Of a stretch of 15,662 bases of DNA, positions 1 through 5,822 are shown in pieces; the first letter of the stretch is position 1, and every line of letters starts with the position of its first letter. Made by a program: the position numbers and the translations under genes. The DNA is from JAPLKX01 sp035530195 (GTDB lineage Bacteria > Hydrogenedentota > Hydrogenedentia > Hydrogenedentales > SLHB01): NCBI GenBank assembly GCA_035530195.1, contig DATKVG010000007.1:1-15662 (forward strand), written 5' to 3'. The notes under the pieces were generated by a model. That model searched no databases and was not told the origin of the DNA. It worked only from the letters and a program-made list of their open reading frames with translations.

Positions 1-45
1 GCGTCGCCCGCGGAAGCGTCGCCCGCGGAAGCGTCGCCCGCGGAA
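1..45. repeat. Tandem repeat, three perfect 15-bp units
   Basis: The unit GCGTCGCCCGCGGAA occurs three times head to tail at 1-15, 16-30 and 31-45. Being 15 bp, it keeps the minus-strand frame and encodes ASAGD each time. The array touches the window edge, so the true copy number is unknown. Such in-frame repeats often vary in number between strains by slippage. Confidence 0.95.
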
Positions 46-188
46 GCGGGCGCGCAATGGAAAATGAGCAAGGGATGCTCAGGGCTGATCTCGAGGCACA
101 GTGAAGGGGCCTGCGGCCATGCCACAGGGCAGGCCAGCGCCAATGCGGCCAGCAATCCAAGAGTTGTATTACGGATACAATTGCCCAT
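1..188 (-). CDS. Secreted protein with ASAGD tandem repeats, N-terminal part only (cut by window edge)
   Basis: Reading the minus strand from an ATG at 188 gives 62 codons without a stop before the window edge. The protein begins MGNCIRNTTLGLLAALALAC and continues to a VAWPQA-type signal peptidase site near residue 27, so it looks exported. A Cys sits at residue 20, but the residues before it (ALALAC) make only a fair lipobox, so a lipoprotein is possible but not certain. After about 20 further residues the sequence enters three perfect ASAGD repeats, encoded by the 15-bp tandem repeat at 1-45. No Shine-Dalgarno sequence is obvious before the ATG; the -10-like element nearby would give an almost leaderless message. 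Family unknown. The signal peptide in phase with the repeat is the main argument that this is a real gene. Confidence 0.6.
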   Translation of the reverse strand, partial: MGNCIRNTTLGLLAALALACPVAWPQAPSLCLEISPEHPLLIFHCAPASAGDASAGDASAGD

Positions 189-197
189 CAGGCGGAG

Positions 198-226
198 ATT
201 GTATGCAACGGTCGGCGGGCAAACAA
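198..226 (-). promoter_or_regulatory. Possible promoter for the secreted repeat protein
   Basis: On the minus strand, TTGTTT (221-226) is followed after 17 bases by TACAAT (198-203), a five-of-six match to the sigma-70 -10 box with a weak -35. Transcription would start around 191, only a few bases before the ATG at 188, which fits the absence of a ribosome binding site. Chance occurrence is possible. Confidence 0.3.
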
Positions 227-370
227 CTTTTTGGCCACGGCCGCGCATCCCAAGGCAAAGTTCAGCTTACCCTCGAGTTTTATCCCCTTCGATGGAAGAA
301 AAGTTCCCCTTTGCGAGCTCACGCGCGTCTTGCCGCAAGAAGTCCCCCAACATTGCGGCATGCACAAGGC

Positions 371-404
371 GGGCTGGAATGGGACAACCGTCCCGTTCCA
401 GCCC
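371..404. terminator. Strong 15-bp hairpin, terminator-like without a T tract
   Basis: Arms 371-385 and 390-404 pair over 15 positions around an AACC loop, with one T-G pair (380 and 395) and the rest Watson-Crick. It lies 37 bases past the stop of the minus-strand miniprotein gene (441-560) and before the secreted-protein gene, so a terminator role fits its position. However, no run of T follows on either strand, and the single imperfect pair is a wobble only in plus-strand RNA. It may instead be a palindromic repeat element. The core is GGGAC-AACC-GTCCC. Confidence 0.4.
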
Positions 405-440
405 TGTCCTCAATGTTTGTTGCCGAATAGGCTGACTGGC

Positions 441-560
441 TTAGTCGATTCCCAACAGTGCCAGGATCTCGCCAATGAGCCACAACGGGCCCGTGATCGG
501 GATGAGAAGCCAGAACCACCAATCACCCGCATCGACGAAGTCATCAAACAGATTCTTCAT
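441..560 (-). CDS. 39-residue membrane miniprotein
   Basis: The minus-strand ATG at 560 opens a 39-codon frame ending in TAA at 441-443. A textbook Shine-Dalgarno sequence, GGAGGGAGAAA, sits directly before the ATG (GGAGG at 567-571, six-base spacer), which is the main reason to believe a frame this short. The protein starts MKNLFDDFVDAGDWWFWLLI and continues into a hydrophobic stretch with a Pro and Gly break, ending in GEILALLGID. One transmembrane helix at about residues 13-37 is likely, with an acidic N-terminus and a WWFW aromatic cluster at the membrane edge. I do not recognise a family. No partner gene is in the same operon; a 14-bp palindrome just upstream may control it. Confidence 0.7.
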   Translation of the reverse strand: MKNLFDDFVDAGDWWFWLLIPITGPLWLIGEILALLGID

Positions 561-585
561 TTTCTCCCTCCTGTTGCATTTACAC

Positions 586-599
586 CAGTAACGTTACTG
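586..599. promoter_or_regulatory. Perfect 14-bp palindrome upstream of the miniprotein gene
   Basis: CAGTAACGTTACTG reads identically on both strands. It begins 15 bases upstream of the GGAGG of the 39-residue gene, so it lies in or next to that gene's promoter and could be an operator for a dimeric regulator. I could not place a convincing -10/-35 pair around it. The rest of the span 561-830 contains AT-rich runs but no further gene. Confidence 0.35.
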
Positions 600-799
600 T
601 GGTTTCGCGTTCAGACATTGCAAAAAAGCCCGTTTTCGCGTGCTTTCTTGCCGCGCACCCACATGCACTTCCGGCGCCCAAACCACTTGTACACCGGAAA
701 ACACACCTATATTAAAGAATATTCCTGGCCCGGAAGCAAGTTTTTTTTGAAGCCTATTTTTTGCCGGGCTTGGCGACTGGCGCAATACGGGCATGTTGC

Positions 800-805
800 T
801 ATATA
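800..805 (+). promoter_or_regulatory. Possible -10 box for the MshEN gene
   Basis: TATATA at 800-805 would give a transcript start near 812 and a leader of about 20 bases that includes the ribosome binding site at 817-824. No good -35 hexamer stands 16-18 bases upstream, so this is weak. Confidence 0.25.
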
Positions 806-830
806 GTGTGTGCGGGAAAAGGGGACCGTA

Positions 831-1790
831 ATGCCGGCGGGACATGACGACATTCTTGAGCGTCTTGAGGTGGCGCTTAATGCCTGGAATTTGGAAATTG
901 CGCAGATGCGCGGGGGATTGGCGGTCGAAATAGACAAACTGGGCGAACAAATTGGCCTCCTGCCGCGGCCCGAACATCCGGCAAACCTTCCGGCGCACAT
1001 GCAACAACCCGCACAGGCGAAGGTTGCGGAAGACGGCATCGAGCCGCTCAACGCGCGGGTGGCGGAACTGAATCTGTTGCTGCAGGCGGCGCGATACAAG
1101 GTCGAAGAACTCGAAAGACAGGCCCGCCAGCCGTTGCCCGAATTGGCCGGAGAGAACGAAGGAAACCTGGCGCAACGGCTTGCCCAAGCGTTGCGCGACC
1201 GCTACGAGGCCCACCAGGAGATCGTGTCATTGCGGGCGGAGGTCGACCTGTTGCGGCGGGCCAACGCCTGCTTGAGCGGGCCGGTTGCGCCCCCGGAAGG
1301 CTGGGTAGCGGCGCCGGCCCAGGTATTTGATAACGAAGGCCGGCGGCGGCGTTTGGGCGAGATCCTGGTCGAGTTGGGGCTGGTTGATGACGAGCAGTTG
1401 AGGGCGGCGTTGGCCGAACAATCGAGCTCGCCGCAGCGTCGGCTGGGTGCGATCCTGGTTGAAAAGGGCATTACGAGCGAGGAGGTCGTGGCGCGAGTCC
1501 TGGCGCGCCAACTGGGCCTGCCGTTTGTCCGGCTGGAGGGTAATGTAGCGGATCAGGCCGCGACTCGCGCCATAAGCAGCCAACTGGCCAGGACGTGCGA
1601 ATGCCTGCCGATAGCGGTTTCGCCGACTTCCCTGGTGCTGGCCATGGCGAATCCGTTCAACCTGGTTGCGATTGAAGAAGTGGAACTGGCAACGGGCCGG
1701 CGCGTAGATCCGGTCGTAGCGGCAGCCGGAGACATCCGGGAAGCGGTGCGGCGCTACTACGGAGACGAGGAATCGCAGGTACAGCCATGA
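831..1790 (+). CDS. Coiled-coil protein with stand-alone MshEN (c-di-GMP-binding) domain
   Basis: The product has 319 residues. Residues 1-60 have no recognised domain; about 65-145 are rich in Leu, Glu, Arg and Ala with heptad character and probably form a coiled coil. The C-terminal half matches the MshEN domain (T2SS GspE/MshE N-terminal). Two copies of its ligand motif are present: RLGEILVELGLVDDEQLRAA from residue 174 and RLGAILVEKGITSEEVVARV from 204, each ending in a Gln (197 and 227). The usual tail 'LVLAMANPFN...DIREAVRRYYG' follows. In characterised MshEN domains these paired motifs bind cyclic di-GMP. The secretion ATPase that normally follows is absent, so this is probably a c-di-GMP sensor or adaptor. 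I chose ATG 831 because AAAAGGGG (817-824) precedes it; a GTG at 810 would add seven residues. The frame ends 32 bases before the start of the next gene. Confidence 0.85.
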   Translation: MPAGHDDILERLEVALNAWNLEIAQMRGGLAVEIDKLGEQIGLLPRPEHPANLPAHMQQPAQAKVAEDGIEPLNARVAELNLLLQAARYKVEELERQARQPLPELAGENEGNLAQRLAQALRDRYEAHQEIVSLRAEVDLLRRANACLSGPVAPPEGWVAAPAQVFDNEGRRRRLGEILVELGLVDDEQLRAALAEQSSSPQRRLGAILVEKGITSEEVVARVLARQLGLPFVRLEGNVADQAATRAISSQLARTCECLPIAVSPTSLVLAMANPFNLVAIEEVELATGRRVDPVVAAAGDIREAVRRYYGDEESQVQP

Positions 1791-1822
1791 AACACAAGAA
1801 ACGCGAAAAAGCGGGAGGACAT

Positions 1823-2593
1823 ATGCTGAAACGGCTGGCGGTGATTACGGACGGCGGAGCGATTGACGAGGCGGCCGCGAAGTCGGCAGAAGCCCAGGGG
1901 GTGCAACTGCAGTTTGTCAGCGGCTCGGGCGAATTCCCTGCGGGCACCCCGGCCGCCATCGGCCTTGCCAAAGATTTTGCAGGATCGATAAAAACGGCGC
2001 TGGCCGCGGCCGAACAGCAGGAGGAACTGTTGTTCTTGCTGGCCGATTCGCTCGATTGCCGCGAGGGCCTGATCCCGGGAAGCAGCCGGAGAGTTACCGA
2101 CCACGCCACCCGGTTCGCTGCCACCATTGGTCTGGGCATTGAGGACCAGCTTGTCCTCGAGCGGGCGGCGCTGCTGCGCGACATCGGCAAGATCTCGATT
2201 CCCAACGACGTGCTGCTCAAAGAAGGCCTGCTCACCTACGACGAATGGATGTTCATCCAGCAGCACCCCCACCTTGGCGGCCAGATCGTCGAAAAGACCC
2301 GCGCCCTCCAGGATATCGCCGAGGCGATCCGCACGCACCATGAATCGTTCGACGGCGATGGCTATCCCGACGGGCTGGAGGGCTGTGCCATCCCGCTGCT
2401 GGCGCGCGCCCTCAAGATACTCGATGTGTACTGCGCCATGACCAGCCCGCGCCATTACCGCAAAGGGTACAGCAGCCAGGAAGAGGCACTCGAATATCTG
2501 AGAAGCGAACAGGGAAAACATTTTGACCCGGATCTGGTCGAGGCTTTTCTCGATGCGGGGGTAGGGCGCCCATGGGAGGCCGATCGCAAATAA
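1823..2593 (+). CDS. HD-GYP domain protein with degenerate HD motif
   Basis: The product has 256 residues. The first 80 or so are not recognised. From about residue 90 it follows the HD-GYP phosphodiesterase fold: 'VTDHATRFA', then RDIGKISIPNDVLLKEGLLT where the family has HDIGK, then HHESFDGDGYPDGL (HH at 172-173, GYP at 180-182). HD-GYP enzymes hydrolyse cyclic di-GMP at a metal centre. Here the metal-binding His of the HD pair is Arg119, and the usual Asp of the later 'DVxDAM' element is Cys204. Loss of activity, leaving a binding or scaffold role, is a fair inference but untested. ATG 1823 is chosen for its strong GGGAGG (1813-1818); an ATG at 1787 overlapping the previous stop (ATGA) would add 12 basic residues. 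It is probably co-transcribed with the MshEN gene. Confidence 0.85.
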   Translation: MLKRLAVITDGGAIDEAAAKSAEAQGVQLQFVSGSGEFPAGTPAAIGLAKDFAGSIKTALAAAEQQEELLFLLADSLDCREGLIPGSSRRVTDHATRFAATIGLGIEDQLVLERAALLRDIGKISIPNDVLLKEGLLTYDEWMFIQQHPHLGGQIVEKTRALQDIAEAIRTHHESFDGDGYPDGLEGCAIPLLARALKILDVYCAMTSPRHYRKGYSSQEEALEYLRSEQGKHFDPDLVEAFLDAGVGRPWEADRK

Positions 2594-2594
2594 T

Positions 2595-3863
2595 TCAGGC
2601 GGTTTCCTCGACGAAAGCCAGGTATTCGCGTTCGGAGTCGGCTTGCGCCTCGCGCCGGAACGAATCGATCTCCTCGTAATGGCGCGCCAGGAGGCTCACA
2701 AGATCGCCGTCAATCTTCCCTGCCGCAGCCAGCGTTTTCAGGTATTCGGCCAGTTCGGCCGGCGGCATCGGGTCGCGGTAGGGGCGCACTTCGGTAAGGG
2801 CCGCAAAAATGTCTGCGACCGCCATGATCCTGGCGCCGAAAGGCATCTGGTCGCCTTTCAGGCCGAACGGGTAGCCTGACCCATCCAGCCGCTCCTGATG
2901 AAGCGCCCCCCAGACGCGGATAGTATCGAGTGCGGGCGCCGTCTCGAGGAGCCGGTATGTGTGCCAGGCATGGCTCCGCATGACGTCATATTCGAGCGCG
3001 GTGAGCCGGCCCGGTTTCTCCAGAATCTCGCTCGGGATGGCCAGTTTCCCGAGGTCGTGAAAATGGCCCGCAATCTCCATCAGGCGCACGTCTTCCGCGC
3101 CGAATCCCGCCACCCGCGCCAATGCGGCGGCCGCGGCAGACACGCCTTTCGAATGCCGGGCCGTGAACCGGCTGCGGAAATCGATGAGCCTGCGGAACAG
3201 GTTGGCCAGGCTCATCAACGAGTCCCGATCGAGAACCAGTTGGGGAAGGTTGGCGCGGCGCCCCAGGATCAGCCCCGCCATCGGCGATGCCGCGTCCATC
3301 CAGAATGCGTCCCGGGTTGATGCATCGAGAAACGCCTGGACCTGATCAGGCATGAACCATTCGGGTGTCTGCGACAGGATCTTTTCTCTAACTCGTTCTG
3401 CCTGGGTGAGCGTCGGTTCTCCCGGGCGTATGAGGACGCTGATCCGGTCGGCCAGATGCAGCAGATGACTCTCGAACGCCACCTCGGCGTTTTCAAATTC
3501 GACGCCGCGGCCCGAATCCCAGTGCACGTGATGGAACCGCACGAACCGGGCCGCCCGCGAGAACGGCGGAAACCCTTTAAGCAGCGTGTGGCCGGCTCTG
3601 CCGTGGTGATGAGGCGCCTCGATCTCGAACTGCATCAGGTCCGCCCGCTCGTTGCTCGAGAAACCACCAACGTCGTGCAGCGCGCCCGCCAGCAGCAGGT
3701 CGTTCTGCACATCCGGGGGCAAACCCATCTGTTCGGCAATAGCCGACGCGACACTGGCCACACGCATGTGATGATTGGCCACCAGGGGACTGAACAGGTC
3801 AATCGCGCCCGACACGCACGTCACCAGATCAAACAGCGGCAACGGGAATTCCGGACTCATCAA
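2595..3863 (-). CDS. Tandem HD / HD-GYP domain protein, putative c-di-GMP phosphodiesterase
   Basis: The product has 422 residues. The N-terminal half carries an HD domain (LLAGALHDVGG, His63-Asp64; a further HH at 111-112), and the C-terminal half an HD-GYP domain (AGHFHDLGKLAIPSEILEKPG, His269-Asp270; DGSGYPFGLKG, GYP at 330-332; 'MAVADIFAALTEVRPYR'). The second domain keeps the HD pair and the GYP motif expected for cyclic-di-nucleotide hydrolysis, but the usual His-His before 'ERxDGSGYP' is His322-Gln323. The N-terminal HD domain may be regulatory. A GAGGAGG seven bases before the ATG supports the start. Its stop is one base from the stop of the oppositely oriented degenerate HD-GYP gene, so the two c-di-GMP genes are packed tail to tail. 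No signal peptide or membrane segment is seen; it is probably cytoplasmic. Confidence 0.87.
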   Translation of the reverse strand: MMSPEFPLPLFDLVTCVSGAIDLFSPLVANHHMRVASVASAIAEQMGLPPDVQNDLLLAGALHDVGGFSSNERADLMQFEIEAPHHHGRAGHTLLKGFPPFSRAARFVRFHHVHWDSGRGVEFENAEVAFESHLLHLADRISVLIRPGEPTLTQAERVREKILSQTPEWFMPDQVQAFLDASTRDAFWMDAASPMAGLILGRRANLPQLVLDRDSLMSLANLFRRLIDFRSRFTARHSKGVSAAAAALARVAGFGAEDVRLMEIAGHFHDLGKLAIPSEILEKPGRLTALEYDVMRSHAWHTYRLLETAPALDTIRVWGALHQERLDGSGYPFGLKGDQMPFGARIMAVADIFAALTEVRPYRDPMPPAELAEYLKTLAAAGKIDGDLVSLLARHYEEIDSFRREAQADSEREYLAFVEETA

Positions 3864-4107
3864 TAAGCCTCCTCACATATTCTAGCGCAATAAACCAAGA
3901 GGGCTTCCTTTTTTCGACAGAAACAGAACGAGACCATCGCCAGCTTCTCCAACTGTAGGAACAGGCAAATCGAACCAAATCGTCCATTTTTATTGAGTAA
4001 ATGCAACTACAATCCCGCGGGATCGGGTGCGTCAGTGATGGCTTGGTGTGGTGTAACCTGCTGAAAACAATGCCTTTATATTTGCCTTTCCACCCCGCGG
4101 AAAACCC

Positions 4108-4135
4108 TTGCAATTTTTGAGGAAAGTGCTATTCT
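4108..4135 (+). promoter_or_regulatory. Sigma-70-like promoter for the prepilin-like gene
   Basis: TTGCAA (4108-4113) and TATTCT (4130-4135), each four of six to consensus, stand 16 bases apart in AT-rich DNA. Transcription would begin near 4142, giving a leader of about 117 bases to the ATG at 4259. Confidence 0.45.
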
Positions 4136-4142
4136 GAAATTG

Positions 4143-4171
4143 CTCGGTTTTTATTGTTAATTACAACCGAG
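4143..4171 (+). promoter_or_regulatory. 5'-end leader hairpin (or operator) before the prepilin-like gene
   Basis: CTCGGTT (4143-4149) and AACCGAG (4165-4171) form a perfect 7-bp stem around a 15-base AT-rich loop. If the promoter call is right, the hairpin begins at the very first bases of the transcript, where such structures can protect mRNA from decay. The same inverted repeat could be a protein-binding site in DNA. Confidence 0.4.
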
Positions 4172-4258
4172 ATTGCCGGGGCCAAGCACGGGCGCTCCGG
4201 GAATGAACAGTTTAGTGTCTCATGGTGCTAAGGGAGAAACGGAGAAAGGAGTGGATTC

Positions 4259-5203
4259 ATGAGAAAGAAAACGGGATTTACTTTGATCGAGCTGCTCGTG
4301 GTCATCGCCATAATAGGCATACTTGCGGCGATACTTTTGCCTGCGCTTGCGCGGGCGCGGGAAGCGGCCCGCCGGGCATCTTGCCAGAACAACCTTAAAC
4401 AGTGGGGCCTGGTATTCAAGATGTACTCCAACGAATCAAAAGGGGGAAAGTGGCCACGGCTGGGCCTCGAAGACAACTATGATGATCCGGGGAACGATGG
4501 TTTCATTGCGTTTGCGTATGGCGCCTCATTCTATCCGGAATACTTGTCCGACATGAACATCTATTTCTGCCCGTCGGACGTCACCTCCGATCCGGAGGAC
4601 TTTCTCGCTCCAGTAACTGGGTCGTGGTACACACAGGAGCCTTCTTCGCCCAACTACGGTAAGCTGGACCCGCAGGAGTTCGACGACCGCAGTTACCTTT
4701 ACTACGGCTGGGCTGCCGAAAGCATAGACGTGTTTGTCACAATGATTGCAGCAACTCTGGTAAAGTCCGCACTGGAGGGTACGCCAACCATAGAAGTTGC
4801 AGACAATGACTTGTCGTTGACGGACATGTGCGAACCTTCAACCCTGGAAGGGATTATAAGTGGCTACTATGCTGAGGAAACTCAGGCCATTGAAGACCTG
4901 ATGGGAAGACCGATAATCGTCCAGGGCACGGGCGGCAGCAACGTCATTTACCGCCTGAGGGAAGGTATTGAGCGTTTTGCCATCACAGATATCAACAACC
5001 CCGCCGCGAGCGCCCAGGCACAAAGCACGTTCCCCGTCATGTGGGACACCGTTGACCAAGCGGGCGGCAGTTCGTTCGACTTCCATCACGTTCCCGGCGG
5101 CGCCAACGTGCTGTACTTGGACGGCCATGTGGAGTTTCTTAAGTATCCGTCCAAGGATCATCCTTGCACCTATGCGAACGGCATTCTGGGCCGGGCCTAT
5201 TAG
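4259..5203 (+). CDS. Prepilin-like protein with H-X-DG C-terminal domain
   Basis: The product has 314 residues. It starts with a type IV prepilin leader: MRKKTG, cleavage site before Phe7, then FTLIELLVVIAIIGILAAIL with the Glu five residues after the cut, and a hydrophobic helix to about residue 30. The following 'REAARRASCQNNLKQWGLVFKMYSNES' is characteristic of the DUF1559/H-X9-DG group of pseudopilin-like proteins. Near the end, from residue 276, come HHVPGGANVLYLDGHVEFL; the His-to-Asp-Gly spacing is ten (from His277) rather than nine. A prepilin peptidase, not in this window, would be needed for maturation. Family members exist in very many copies in planctomycete-like and Hydrogenedentes genomes, with mostly unknown roles; surface or secretion-linked localisation is inferred. 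AAGGAG at 4246-4251 sets the start. Confidence 0.92.
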   Translation: MRKKTGFTLIELLVVIAIIGILAAILLPALARAREAARRASCQNNLKQWGLVFKMYSNESKGGKWPRLGLEDNYDDPGNDGFIAFAYGASFYPEYLSDMNIYFCPSDVTSDPEDFLAPVTGSWYTQEPSSPNYGKLDPQEFDDRSYLYYGWAAESIDVFVTMIAATLVKSALEGTPTIEVADNDLSLTDMCEPSTLEGIISGYYAEETQAIEDLMGRPIIVQGTGGSNVIYRLREGIERFAITDINNPAASAQAQSTFPVMWDTVDQAGGSSFDFHHVPGGANVLYLDGHVEFLKYPSKDHPCTYANGILGRAY

Positions 5204-5256
5204 ACCTTTGACCGGCTAAGGGACATCGGCCAAGTCAGGCTTGTTACCAACGGCAA

Positions 5257-5292
5257 CGGCGCCGCCTCTCACGCGTGCGGGAGGCGGCGCCG
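5257..5292. terminator. Bidirectional rho-independent-type terminator
   Basis: A perfect 12-bp GC-rich stem (5257-5268 with 5281-5292) closes a 12-base loop containing ACGCGT. It lies between two convergent genes. On the plus strand GGCG then TTTT (5295-5298) follows, so it can end the prepilin-like transcript 54 bases after its stop; it may also stop msrA transcription from the other side. Confidence 0.75.
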
Positions 5293-5348
5293 GCGTTTTG
5301 TGGATACAGGCGGCTGAATGCCTCGCCGCTTTCCAGCCATTGCGCGCC

Positions 5349-5822
5349 CTACCGGATGTGACAGCCTTTCATACCGCGCTTTTCGAGGTAGCGCTGATGG
5401 TATTCTTCGGCGCGGTAAAATGGCGCGGCAGGTTCGATGGCCGTAACGACGGGCCGCGTGAACCGGCCGGATTTTTCCAAGTCGGCCTTGGCCTCGACTG
5501 CAATCCGTCGCTGTTCCTCGTTGTGGTAGAAGATCACGGATCGGTACTGCTCGCCAACGTCCGGCCCCTGGCGATTCGGCGTTGTCGGATCGTGAATGGT
5601 CCAAAAGACCGACAGGAGGTCCTTGTACGCGACCTGGTGGGGATCGAATTCGAGCTGGACCACCTCGGCATGGCCGGAGTCGCCGGCGCACACGTCCTGG
5701 TAGCTGGGGTTCTCGAGGTAGCCGCCGGAAAACCCGGCCTGCGTCGAAACCACCCCGTTGACGTGGCGGAACGCCTCTTCGACGCCCCAAAAGCACCCCG
5801 CCCCGAACGTAGCTTTTTCCAT
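5349..5822 (-). CDS. msrA: Peptide-methionine (S)-S-oxide reductase MsrA
   Basis: The product has 157 residues, the size of a compact MsrA. It reduces methionine-S-sulfoxide in proteins using thioredoxin and acts in the cytoplasm against oxidative damage. The active-site motif GCFWG is at residues 9-13 with catalytic Cys10. Other family landmarks are GGYLENPSYQDVCAGDSGHA (33-52), VVQLEFDP, DPTTPNRQGPDVGEQYRS (78-95) and YHQRYL (141-146). Cys154 in the C-terminal MKGCHIR could act as resolving cysteine. AGGAG seven bases before the ATG supports the start. It faces the prepilin-like gene and shares a terminator with it. There is no MsrB fusion or adjacent msrB. Confidence 0.95.
   Translation of the reverse strand: MEKATFGAGCFWGVEEAFRHVNGVVSTQAGFSGGYLENPSYQDVCAGDSGHAEVVQLEFDPHQVAYKDLLSVFWTIHDPTTPNRQGPDVGEQYRSVIFYHNEEQRRIAVEAKADLEKSGRFTRPVVTAIEPAAPFYRAEEYHQRYLEKRGMKGCHIR

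Larger units (their letters stand above)
3864..4258. other. Intergenic leader region between divergent genes
   Basis: This 395-base stretch is noticeably more AT-rich than the genes on either side and separates the HD-GYP gene (minus) from the prepilin-like gene (plus). It contains the plus-strand promoter and leader hairpin listed separately. I see no convincing gene: the longer open frames lack ribosome binding sites and have unlikely composition. Confidence 0.7.

Noticed and set aside
231..806. 191-codon plus-strand open frame
   Set aside because: It has no ribosome binding site and unlikely composition, and it lies antisense to the better-supported 39-residue gene and across the AT-rich promoter region.
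594..1214. 206-codon minus-strand open frame
   Set aside because: It is mostly the antisense shadow of the MshEN protein gene, which has domain support.
3829..4113. 94-codon minus-strand frame upstream of the tandem HD gene
   Set aside because: It overlaps the start of the better-supported gene out of frame and lies in AT-rich leader DNA with no family match.
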